DNA from: a virus
DNA: 64,000 bases
IMG/VR virus record: IMGVR_UViG_3300021376_000021
Coordinates: 37,962 to 101,961 of that record
Strand: one strand, 5' to 3'
In this document: positions 23,853-32,700 of the stretch, one piece after another
Position numbering within the stretch: the first letter of the stretch is position 1
Layout of the letters: every line of letters begins with the position of its first letter
Translations under genes and position numbers: made by a program
Notes under the pieces: generated by a model
Told to the model about the DNA's origin: nothing
The model's database searches: none
Seen by the model: the letters and a program-made list of their open reading frames with translations, nothing else

Positions 23853-25865
23853 TCAGAACGTGCCTCCGTCAAGCATTGCGAATGTAGGAACGCCTGAGCC
23901 ATTAATCTGTAATACGTGCCCTTGTGTTGAGCTTGAAACAGATTTCAATGCTCCGGCTGTATTGCCTAATAGAACAGCATTGTTAGTAAATGTTGCTTGA
24001 CCTGTACCGCCATTTGGAACTGTTAGCGCGGTGCTTAAACTTAATGAGTTAGCTGTTATATTAACTGCAGAGGAAGAGTTTGCAGTAATTGTAACACCTG
24101 AGCTATTAGATATAAATGCACCTGACTCTAAGAATGCATTTAACGTAGCAACAGTGTAGGTGTTATTTGATGTGTCAACTGTGGTAGTTGGCGATGGCTC
24201 TAAATTAGTAAATAATTTAAATTTGCCGTCAGTAGCATCACGGAATAAACCGGCGTGTTCGTGATTGCCACCACCTACGTTAAACGAGCCAAAGAAACCA
24301 ATGTCGATAGCATCACTTACAGTATTATTAGATGCAAGTTGAATTAACGGGTCAACGATTGATAATGTTGAAACGTTAATTGTTACTAAAGAACCAGTGA
24401 CTGTAAGGTTTCCACTAATGCTTACATCGTTATGGAACGTGCCATACATCCCGATAATATTATTACCGTATACATTAGCCCATTGCTGAGTTGCACTACC
24501 TAAGTCGTATGTGGTATTACTGAATGGAACAACACTAGTATTAACAGCTCCAAGAATTGAAATTGCATCTGTATGGTTTGAACCTAGTCTTACATCATTA
24601 TCTGCTCTTAAATCGCCAGTTATTTGAGCATTACCGGTAACATATACGTTAGAAGTAGATACTGTGTTGACAGTTATAAACGAGGATGTAATCGTCGTGT
24701 TAACTGAAGAGTTGCCTAAAGTAATTGTCGACGTATTAATCTGTAGGTTCGAACCAACGTGAATATGAGATCCGACGTTAGCTGATCCGGTGATATTAAC
24801 GTTGCCGGTGGCAGTTATTCCTACCCCAGTAATTACAGTATTGTTTGTTGCATCACCAACGTGTAAACGCGTACCGTTTAAATTAACGTTAGCAGAATAA
24901 ATTTGTGCGTTAACTGTAGAATTTCCAATTGAAATTCCTGCTGTATTAACAACAACGTTTGCACCTACAGCTATTGTATCTGAAACATTAGCCCAGCCTA
25001 CAATCGTTGTGTTACCGAGTCTTGCAGTGCCTTCTACATTTAAAATACCATCTGTATCAATACTAACAGCGTTAATGGTTGTATTAACCGTGCTGTTACC
25101 GACAGAGATATGAGTAGTATTAACGCTGAGGTTAGAACCTAAAATCAACTCACCAGTAATGGTTGCTGATCCATTAATTGTTGTATTGCCAGCTGAGAAT
25201 ACCCCGTCAATTGCTACCGCTGTAGAATTGATAAATGTGTTAACAGTGCTGTTACCAACATGGAAAGATGATCCATTTATTCCAACGGTACCAACAGTAA
25301 TAGATGATGTTACTGTTACAGCATCAGGCAGTCCAACTGTTATGTCTTGTCCATCAAATGTAACTTCTACTTCATTTGCAGTTCCAGAAATTGAATGATT
25401 TTCCCACTGGCCACTAATTGCATCGTATACTAATATTTGATTATTGCCAGCAGAGGTTATTGTTACATCAGAAAGACCGCCGAGTGTAGAAGAGCCGGCC
25501 TGTGTATCAATATAGGTTTTAACAGCCCAGGCAGTTGCTAATGTATTATTTGAAACGCTTGCTAGAGAGCTATCCGTTACAATAGAGGTTACGTTTGTTG
25601 ATGTTCCTACAGGTCCAAGTATTAACTTGGCTGTTTGAATATTGTCAATCCAGGCTGAGGTATTAGAGACTAACGCTTGATTAGCAGTTAAGACTCCGGG
25701 AAATCTTTCCCCGGCAATAGCTATAACGTTAGCAGTATTAGACCCTTCCGGACTTCCAACAAATAGAACTTGTCCGTTACTGGTATATGCTAATTCTCCG
25801 GGTTGTAGATTTGCAGGTACTGATGTTGTGGTACTGCGTTTAATTTGGAGTATGGTCTCTGACAT
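23853..25865 (-). CDS. repetitive beta-helix-like tail fibre protein
   Basis: A 670-aa fibre protein. The N-terminus (ETILQIKRSTTTSVPANLQP, GELAYTSNGQVLFVG) is the same kind of attachment sequence as in the long collagen fibre. Residues about 175-420 hold four or five degenerate repeats around VGNSTVNTTI and INGSATITG, typical of a beta-helical shaft rich in Asn, Thr, Ser and Val. The C-terminal third has the phrase VTGSLVTINVSTLSIVDPLI followed by QLASNN, and a small domain ending LDGGTF. The neighbouring 87-aa protein ends with the same six residues. No collagen triplets are present. Confidence 0.8.
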   Translation of the reverse strand: MSETILQIKRSTTTSVPANLQPGELAYTSNGQVLFVGSPEGSNTANVIAIAGERFPGVLTANQALVSNTSAWIDNIQTAKLILGPVGTSTNVTSIVTDSSLASVSNNTLATAWAVKTYIDTQAGSSTLGGLSDVTITSAGNNQILVYDAISGQWENHSISGTANEVEVTFDGQDITVGLPDAVTVTSSITVGTVGINGSSFHVGNSTVNTFINSTAVAIDGVFSAGNTTINGSATITGELILGSNLSVNTTHISVGNSTVNTTINAVSIDTDGILNVEGTARLGNTTIVGWANVSDTIAVGANVVVNTAGISIGNSTVNAQIYSANVNLNGTRLHVGDATNNTVITGVGITATGNVNITGSANVGSHIHVGSNLQINTSTITLGNSSVNTTITSSFITVNTVSTSNVYVTGNAQITGDLRADNDVRLGSNHTDAISILGAVNTSVVPFSNTTYDLGSATQQWANVYGNNIIGMYGTFHNDVSISGNLTVTGSLVTINVSTLSIVDPLIQLASNNTVSDAIDIGFFGSFNVGGGNHEHAGLFRDATDGKFKLFTNLEPSPTTTVDTSNNTYTVATLNAFLESGAFISNSSGVTITANSSSAVNITANSLSLSTALTVPNGGTGQATFTNNAVLLGNTAGALKSVSSSTQGHVLQINGSGVPTFAMLDGGTF

Positions 25866-26129
25866 TTAAAAGGTTCCCCCGTCCAAGGACGTTAAGTCTA
25901 AGTCTGCTGTTGTAAGTTTCTTTACTATATATTTATCAACTGTAGCATCGTAAACTAACGTCTGGCCAGATTCTGGCGCCGTTTCCACAACGTCTGTCAA
26001 TTCATTAAGTGTACTTATTGTTTTAAATTGCGATTTTAACGTTACTGGCTGCGCAGGGGTAGTAGTAATTTTTGTGTTAGCAAGATTTAACCTTACGTTT
26101 AACGAAAGAGCTGACTGATTAATTGGCAT
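25866..26129 (-). CDS. small virion protein ending LDGGTF
   Basis: An 87-aa protein with no named family that I recognise. Residues 45-70 (LTDVVETAPESGQTLVYDAT) resemble a segment of the adjacent 670-aa fibre (LSDVTITSAGNNQILVYDA). Its last six residues, LDGGTF, are identical to that fibre's C-terminus. It therefore looks like a detached, shortened relative of the fibre's linker and tip. It starts 4 bases from the stop of the upstream 107-aa gene and is probably co-translated. Confidence 0.65.
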   Translation of the reverse strand: MPINQSALSLNVRLNLANTKITTTPAQPVTLKSQFKTISTLNELTDVVETAPESGQTLVYDATVDKYIVKKLTTADLDLTSLDGGTF

Positions 26130-26133
26130 TGTT

Positions 26134-26457
26134 CTATCTCGTTACCTGCGGAGTTACAGTAATAATACCTTCTAACAACCTTGTTATTAATCCATTAGTA
26201 TCTGTTAATTCTACATCATAAACATATCTACCAGGAGTTAACGCATCAGTTGTATTAGCGGATAATGCTAGGTTTAATTCACCGAGCGCTAAATTAGCAT
26301 TAAACTGAATATAATTAGATGATGTATAATGCTTTCTCAACTGACCGGCAACAGTGAACCCGGTTAAATCAATAGGGTTACCGTCATCATCATTTAGGTT
26401 AATCGACGTTTCAAACGTGGTACCTTGATCTATTAAAAAGTTTACTTTAGTAGCCAT
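26134..26457 (-). CDS. BppU-like small virion/baseplate protein
   Basis: A 107-aa beta-rich protein. It has the pattern of phage baseplate/fibre adaptor domains (BppU N-terminal type): DQGTTFETSINLNDDDGNP, then IDLTGFTVAGQLRKHY, later TPGRYVYDVELTD and a final EGIITVTPQVTR. Similar small proteins occur in fibre regions of marine T4-like phages, probably linking fibres to the baseplate. A perfect late promoter (26481-26488) lies just upstream, so it begins a transcription unit with the 87-aa, 670-aa, 66-aa and PLOD-like genes downstream. Confidence 0.7.
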   Translation of the reverse strand: MATKVNFLIDQGTTFETSINLNDDDGNPIDLTGFTVAGQLRKHYTSSNYIQFNANLALGELNLALSANTTDALTPGRYVYDVELTDTNGLITRLLEGIITVTPQVTR

Positions 26458-26480
26458 AGCCGCTTAAATATTATTATTAG

Positions 26481-26488
26481 TATTTATA
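26481..26488 (-). promoter_or_regulatory. T4-type late promoter for the fibre and PLOD-like genes
   Basis: A perfect TATAAATA on the minus strand in the gap between the Fe(II)/2OG oxygenase gene and the 107-aa gene, 24 bases before the latter's ATG. It would drive the 107-aa, 87-aa, 670-aa fibre, 66-aa and PLOD-like genes. Confidence 0.7.
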
Positions 26489-26501
26489 ATATTAAAAAAA
26501 A

Positions 26502-27071
26502 CTATCTCCACTTAGGCCCTTCAATCCAGGACACTAAAGAATATCTTGTACCTTTAGTTATTTCTGTTACTCTATGTTCAAATATAGATGGAAAAACTAG
26601 CACTGAACCTTTAGGTAAAAAATTGTTTCTGTCTAAAGTTGAACCATCGGGCACTTTAAATTCAAATTCACCACCTTCGTAATCTGATGGCTCGGACAAC
26701 TGTAAAACAAAAGACAGTTTTCTATCTGTCATTATATTTGTCTTATACTGAGTATCACTATGCCATCCAAATCGGCCTTTTTCTTCAGTTTTATAGATGC
26801 TAAACTGCATTTCAAAAACGCCATGAGAGATATCAAAATCAAAAAATTCTCTGTTTGCTTCAGTTGCGTACATAGTAATAAGATCAGCAATGTCTTTATC
26901 TATTTTACGATCAAACCATCCTATAGTAGTTGACCTGTTATCAGAAGTTCTAGCATTATCATCATATCCAACAATAGCTTTTTGATGGTTTAACGCCAGT
27001 CCTCTTTCTATAATTCTATTACAAGCCAACTCACTAACAACACCGGTCCATACTGCCCAAAAACTTCTCAT
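26502..27071 (-). CDS. prolyl-4-hydroxylase-like Fe(II)/2-oxoglutarate oxygenase
   Basis: A 189-aa single-domain oxygenase of the P4H-type 2OG-Fe(II) superfamily. Iron ligands are His104 and Asp106 (GWHSDTQY) and His166 (FEHRV). Arg176 in GTRYSLVSW would bind 2-oxoglutarate. A YEGGEFEF segment at 131-138 is typical of P4H/PiuC-type enzymes. Such genes are common in marine T4-like phages and their substrates are mostly unknown. Here it lies 9 bases downstream of a collagen-like fibre that, unlike the others in this window, has Pro in the Y position (GEP, GGP, GQP), which would suit a prolyl hydroxylase. That substrate link is inference. Confidence 0.88.
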   Translation of the reverse strand: MRSFWAVWTGVVSELACNRIIERGLALNHQKAIVGYDDNARTSDNRSTTIGWFDRKIDKDIADLITMYATEANREFFDFDISHGVFEMQFSIYKTEEKGRFGWHSDTQYKTNIMTDRKLSFVLQLSEPSDYEGGEFEFKVPDGSTLDRNNFLPKGSVLVFPSIFEHRVTEITKGTRYSLVSWIEGPKWR

Positions 27072-27080
27072 AATAACCTT

Positions 27081-28706
27081 TCACTTATTTTCTAAATCAC
27101 TAACCCTTTTATCAATTTCTTTTATAGACTGAATGAGAAGAGGAATCAATCTCTCGTATTTAATAGTAAGATAGTTTTCTCCGGATTTGCTTATTCCGTT
27201 TTCATCTAAATCAAATGGTGCTAGTCTAACAGCTTCAGGGCATATTTTTTGTACTTCTTGAGCTATTAGTCCAAGTTGTCTTCTGTAGTCGTTATAACCA
27301 AACTTTTCTGCTAATTCGTTCTGGGAGTAATAAACTCCGGTTAGCATTAATAATTTTTTTGTGGCATCTTTTATTTCTTCAATATTCTTTTTAAGTCTTA
27401 AGTCTGAATAGAATGCTGTAATATCACCAGCTGCTAATATTTCTCCTGCATTGATTGAAACTGCACCTGTATTAACTCTTAAAGATCTAATATTTAAATC
27501 ACTAGATGAGTCAATTACAGTACCGGCCGGGCCGGGTTGCCCTTGAGCACCGTTATTACCTTTATCACCGCCAGATCCCTGAGGACCTGCAGGACCTGGT
27601 CCGCCTTGTGCACCTTTATCTCCCTTATCTCCCTTAGAACCTTGAGGGCCGACATCTCCCTTAAGACCTTGAGCGCCCAAATTCCCTTGAGGCCCTGCAA
27701 CACCTGGACCACCTGGACCTCCTGGTTCACCTTTAGCACCTGTATCGCCTTTATTACCTTGAGGCCCTCCGGGACCTAAATCGCCTTGTGCTCCTGGACC
27801 CCCAATGCCTTGAGCACCTGTATCGCCTTTATTACCTTTTTCTCCTGAAGAACCCTTATCACCTTTTATACCTGCCACTGTAAAAGTAGATCCGTCAGAA
27901 TTAGTAAATAGTAAAGAGTTGGTGCCGCTATCAAAATTACCCGAGCTTACCCTTTCACCTTTCTGACCTTTTTCACCCTTTTCACCTTTATCACCTTTAT
28001 CTCCTGAACGAAGAAAGCTTAAAAATAAAACATCATCATTAGTAAACAATGTGCTACCAGAAACATGTGTTACTGAAAACTGACGATACCCTGTCTGGGT
28101 AGTTATTGAATTAAGTTCATATACAATAAATCGATCTTGATTAACAGAGCTTCTAAAAAGTAAAAATCCTTTTACTGTATTGTTGCTGTCATCTAAAGAA
28201 TCAATATATGCAGAAACATCAGTTCCTCCAAGCTCAGTATTATCAATAGAAATTTGAGTAACTAGAGAGGGGGTGCCGTTATTAAATCTTAATAGTCCGG
28301 ATCCTGGATCAACATTGGTTGAGTTAAGGGTGCTAAACTGATAAGTTAAATCAGAGTAAGATTTTAATGGGTAGTAATTAGTTCCATTATTTGTAAATTG
28401 CCATGTGTCAAGAGTCTCATTCCATCTTATTTCTACATTAGCGCTTGCACCTCTGTTGACAGTTAATCTTGCATCTGTAGATGGAGCTCCCTGAGCACCT
28501 GAAACAAAAACTACCTGTCCGGTACCAAGTTCAACTAATTGGGAGTCGTTAAAGGTTGTTTGACCATTAACTACTAGATCGCCTTGAATAGTTACATTAT
28601 TACCAAAAGAAGCTGTATTAGTTACAGATAGTTCTTTTCCTATAACGGCATCTAGATTAACATCTAATCCGTACTCTACTCTGAAATATTGGGTATTAGC
28701 TGGCAT
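27081..28706 (-). CDS. collagen-like tail fibre with C-terminal S74 self-cleaving chaperone
   Basis: A 541-aa fibre. The N-terminal part has a FGNNVTIQGDLVVNGQTTF beta segment and a small jelly-roll-like domain. Two collagen stretches (about residues 235-255 and 278-400) hold GDK, GEK, GPQ, GEP, GGP and GQP triplets, including a GGPGGP run. Residues 430-541 are the intramolecular chaperone of the peptidase S74 family: FYSDLRLKKNI contains the catalytic Ser434 and Lys439 (five residues apart), followed by GLIAQEVQKICPEAV. The chaperone trimerises the fibre and then cuts itself off. The oxygenase gene is 9 bases downstream. Confidence 0.9.
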   Translation of the reverse strand: MPANTQYFRVEYGLDVNLDAVIGKELSVTNTASFGNNVTIQGDLVVNGQTTFNDSQLVELGTGQVVFVSGAQGAPSTDARLTVNRGASANVEIRWNETLDTWQFTNNGTNYYPLKSYSDLTYQFSTLNSTNVDPGSGLLRFNNGTPSLVTQISIDNTELGGTDVSAYIDSLDDSNNTVKGFLLFRSSVNQDRFIVYELNSITTQTGYRQFSVTHVSGSTLFTNDDVLFLSFLRSGDKGDKGEKGEKGQKGERVSSGNFDSGTNSLLFTNSDGSTFTVAGIKGDKGSSGEKGNKGDTGAQGIGGPGAQGDLGPGGPQGNKGDTGAKGEPGGPGGPGVAGPQGNLGAQGLKGDVGPQGSKGDKGDKGAQGGPGPAGPQGSGGDKGNNGAQGQPGPAGTVIDSSSDLNIRSLRVNTGAVSINAGEILAAGDITAFYSDLRLKKNIEEIKDATKKLLMLTGVYYSQNELAEKFGYNDYRRQLGLIAQEVQKICPEAVRLAPFDLDENGISKSGENYLTIKYERLIPLLIQSIKEIDKRVSDLENK

Positions 28707-28718
28707 TGTTAACCTTTA

Positions 28719-29543
28719 TTATACAAAAGACACTCTATGAATCTTAAACTGTGCGCTTGAAGTGGCAGAGTTAGCATACAATCTAACGTGAGTTGCGGTC
28801 GCATTTATAGAAAATGTTGCAAACTGAGTATTCGAATAAATTGTACCGTATTCTGTCATGTGTGCGTTAGAGAACCCATATACTACTGACAGCTCTGTCA
28901 TTGCTTTATTATTAGAATTATTTTGATCTGTTACACTAACGGTGTACTTTGCACCGACAAAGTCAGCAATAGCAAAGCTATCAACAAGATTTTGTGTTAC
29001 TGTATCTGGAAACGCCAAGGTAATCGTCTTAGCTAAAATTTGAGACTTCGATACAAACGTAAGAGAGCTATTTACTATGGCGTTGCCGCTTACTGTGAGA
29101 TTTGAATTAACTACTAGATCACTTGAAAGAGTAATATCAAGTGAAGCAGCATTTACTACTATATCAGACACATTAACAATCAAGTCTTGAGTGCCAGATC
29201 CAATATTAGTATTGGATGTTATATTAAGAGTATTAGCTATAATATTAGCTGTATACCCTGATACAATAACATTTGATGAAATTGACGAATTTGATATACC
29301 GATAGTAAGAGTGGATATGTTAGCTGTGTTACCGGCTGTTCCCCCTCTTAGTAATGGGGTGCTAAAAACATTTGCTGTAAGAATTCCAATAACGTTACCA
29401 TTTCCAGAAGTGTTAGCTCCTCCTGAAGTGTCGTCACAAGTAACAATCTCGTATGTTAAAGCATCGAGAAGTACATTTGTTTTACCAACCCATCCAGCAA
29501 ATGTGTCTGTTGCAATAGCAACATTAGCAACTGTTTTAGCCAT
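28719..29543 (-). CDS. beta-helix-like small fibre protein
   Basis: A 274-aa protein. Residues 1-75 contain VGKTNVLLDALTYEIVTCDD, and residues 75-165 repeat short Asn/Ser/Thr/Val-rich turns (ISNSSISSNVIVSG, VNSNLTVSGNAIVNSSL), suggesting a short beta-helical shaft. The C-terminal 100 residues form a separate beta domain with VGAKYTVSVTD, a GTIYSNTQFATFSI stretch and a final FKIHRVSFV. I do not recognise a named family. Its location between the giant DUF4815 protein and the S74 collagen fibre suggests a fibre tip or adaptor. Confidence 0.7.
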   Translation of the reverse strand: MAKTVANVAIATDTFAGWVGKTNVLLDALTYEIVTCDDTSGGANTSGNGNVIGILTANVFSTPLLRGGTAGNTANISTLTIGISNSSISSNVIVSGYTANIIANTLNITSNTNIGSGTQDLIVNVSDIVVNAASLDITLSSDLVVNSNLTVSGNAIVNSSLTFVSKSQILAKTITLAFPDTVTQNLVDSFAIADFVGAKYTVSVTDQNNSNNKAMTELSVVYGFSNAHMTEYGTIYSNTQFATFSINATATHVRLYANSATSSAQFKIHRVSFV

Positions 29544-29751
29544 TTTTATCTTTTACTAAAAGTTTAACAAGTTCCTTTAATTGCTCAATATCAGAAGTAA
29601 GTTTTTTTATTTCTTCTTCTTGCTTGGCAATTTGATTTCTATTATTTCTCTGAAGCTTATATTGTTTGTAAGCATTTACGTTAGTATTTATTAGAGCAAA
29701 ATTACTTTGATCTCTACTAAAGTCAGGGTTTTGAGTCTTTATTAATTTCAT
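29536..29751 (-). CDS. small coiled-coil protein following the giant DUF4815 gene
   Basis: A 71-aa protein beginning MKLIKTQNPDFSRDQSNFAL. Residues 30-68 form a charged coiled coil (KQEEEIKKLTSDIEQLKELV). Its ATG overlaps the stop of the 2167-aa gene (ATGA), and its own end overlaps the next gene by 8 bases. The function is unknown; assembly chaperone or fibre connector are possibilities suggested only by position and by its likeness in form to the 66-aa protein at 23625-23825. Confidence 0.65.
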   Translation of the reverse strand: MKLIKTQNPDFSRDQSNFALINTNVNAYKQYKLQRNNRNQIAKQEEEIKKLTSDIEQLKELVKLLVKDKNG

Positions 29752-32700
29752 ACTGAAATCGCTATAGCTCTTACATCATCAACGGATGGAACCAAATAGT
29801 TGCCTGTCGCTTTAAGAACAATTTTAATTGCCATAAACTTATAGGTGTCGTGTGCGGCTCTGCTGCTATCAAAATATCTTACAACATTTCCATTTTGATT
29901 ATTTTTATAAGCTTCTTTTGGTTTAGTTACTTTTTCTATAGAGTAGCCGGGACCAATTTTAGAAGCAGATGGTGCAAAAGCGAGAACCAATGTATCATTA
30001 TCCGTGATTGATGCGATAGGAATAATTTCAAAATCTGTTTCAGTGTTAGAGTAAACAATTTTTATTAAATCGCTCGTGGTAAAGTCTGTAGTAAACGTAG
30101 TACCAAATCCTTCAAGCGTTGTTGAAGCCGCAGTAGTAACTTTACCGCTTATACCTGTTGTTGTTGGGGTTCTTCTAAATGTAAACTCATACTCTCTTAA
30201 ATCATTTTCATTTACAGAAGAGCTGTAAAGAGTAGAAGAAGTTATCATCTGCAACATTGACCAGTCTTTATCATCAAATGACTCACTATCTCCGGAGTTT
30301 AATATCTTAGCATAAACCTCAATATCAGTTCCGCTAGGTCTGTAAGCTTTTAAAAATACTTTGATATCTTCTGCGTCTTGATCTTCTGCTAATTCAAGTC
30401 TCTTAGAAATATACTTTGAGCTTGCGCTTCCGTAGCGAGTGTTTTCATTTGTAGAATCATTATTAATATTATATTTTTGAATAGCTATACTAATAGGATT
30501 AACGTCAAGTACTGGAGAAATATCTGCTTTATCAGTATCAAAATTAATAGTAGCTTTAAATGACTTAGTAATACCAACTCCAGAAATTTCATTACTCTTA
30601 CTTTTAATAAGAGCTGTATCGTTAAATCTTAATGTGTTTTTACCGCCAAAGACATAAGATGCAGAGTCTGTACCTCCAGCTGTTTTTGCTAATTCTGCAC
30701 TTAAACTAACCGTTGTGCTTGGTAGCTGTAATATGTTTATTAAAGGTGTATATCCTGTAGCGGTAAGATTATTAATACTTGTTACTTTAGCAACTGCATC
30801 AGATCTGTCGCCGATCAAATAAGCAAAATACGTAGCGGTATTAGGAGCAACTTTAAATGTACTATTAGTTGAATTGCTGTCGGATAAATAAATTGTATTT
30901 TTGCTTGGACTATAATAATTGACAACACCGTGTACGGCTTTTTGAATACTTGCTCCAGCTGTTGTGTTTGCAACATATGCGGGCGGTCTATTAACTGTAA
31001 TAGAAGTTGAGTTAGCACTTATTATTCTAAAAATATCAAATTTTTCATCTACAGAATAATGGTTGCTATCTGTAATAGTTGCATTAAATGCTGAGTCAAC
31101 GGTTAGGCTTGTATCACTAGCAACTGCAGTTACCAATCTTATTTCTGTACCAATATTAATATAATCACCAACAGCGTACTTTGTTGTAAATCCGGTTGAT
31201 GTTGAGCCGGCATTACTTACTGTAGTGCTAACAGCTTTAACGTTAGCAGTTCCTACTTGCTTGTTAGTGCCATATACAACTAAAACATAATCATTAGCTG
31301 CCAGGGTAGATGTAAGACTTGTAGAAGTGTTTATAACGTAGCTAGTTGTATTTGTAGTAAGGTTAACATTAAGGTAGGATGTGCCGAGCTGGGCTACATC
31401 TTCACCGTCAACAAAAGATCCGCTTACATCACTTATTGTTAAAAATTCCATATCCCCGTTAGTTAATTCAACGGTACCTGTGGTTGGATTAAATTCAGCA
31501 TATCTTACTGTAAATTTTAAGTCTTCATTTTGAACTGCGGTAAATGCTCTTCCGCTTGTTGAGAAGAACAGTGTTCCAAGTCCCCAGGTTAAATTAGTAA
31601 TGAGGTTAGTATTAGTAACATCGGGAACACCAGCAATTGCAGTCCACACTCTATACTCTGGTGAGTTGCTATCTGGTGTAAGTGTAATTGCATATTCTCT
31701 GCCAGTCTTTAAAGTAACAAGCGCTGGAAAAGTAAATGTTGTAGCAGAGGAAGCAGTGGCGCTAGTACTTACCTCAGCAGAAGTTTTATATACACTTGAG
31801 AAAGGTAAAACCTGATTAGTTGGATATCCTCCTTCATCAACCTCTCTAATTTCTAAAGTGACTCCTTTTGTAGAATCTTTTTGCTTGAAAAATACATCTA
31901 TAGAAGAAATCATAACAAATTGAGATCTACCTGCTTGCTTTTGTACTAAAAATGTCTGAGCGAGAGGGTCCCTGGGAGGTATAAATTCAAACTCTGTCCA
32001 TTCCCTATTAGTTGTAACAGATCTTGTTTGTGTAAATGTATCGGTATCAAAAGAAGATTCTGAAAGATCAAATGATTTTGTTCCAATAGTAATATTGGTA
32101 GCTTCTCCTGACATTGTAAAAGAAGCAAACTTACCTGTAGCTTTAGAAGTTGCTGATTGTTCAGAATCTAAAGTACTGACGTCTACAACTAAAAATTCTT
32201 TTTCGCCTGTGGTAAATGTATCAGCGGGCATCCATACAACAATACCTAAGTTACCTTTATCATCGGCAAAAAGTCCAGGTGAAGAGCCCTTATTGTATCT
32301 TGGAACAAAATCATTAATTGTGGCGTTACTAAACGTATTTAAAGTAGCCGATACAGCTTCATTCGTTAAATCAACACCGTCAAAAAATAGATAGTGCTGG
32401 GCGCCCGGTCTTAAACCAACAACATAAAGACCAATTTTTTGACCGCGCATATATGGATTAATATGAACGCTTGTAAGTAGGTTATTAATCTGCGTTATAG
32501 AAGTTTGTACGGGAGGTACTGTTATTGTAGTGAACTCATCTTCAAATGTTTCAGTAATATTCTCAGAAAAATCTGTTCTTAAAAAATTACCTTCCATTCT
32601 TTGAGCAGATGAAGTTTGATTTACAGTATTAATTAATGAAGTAGCCGTTGCCACTCTAGAATTTATTTCATTTTGCGCATTAACTAAAGCGTTAATAGGA

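Noticed and set aside
26461-26500. AT-rich inverted repeat as a terminator after the oxygenase gene
   Set aside because: The arms are only AT pairs, no T run follows on the minus strand, and the segment contains the late promoter box.
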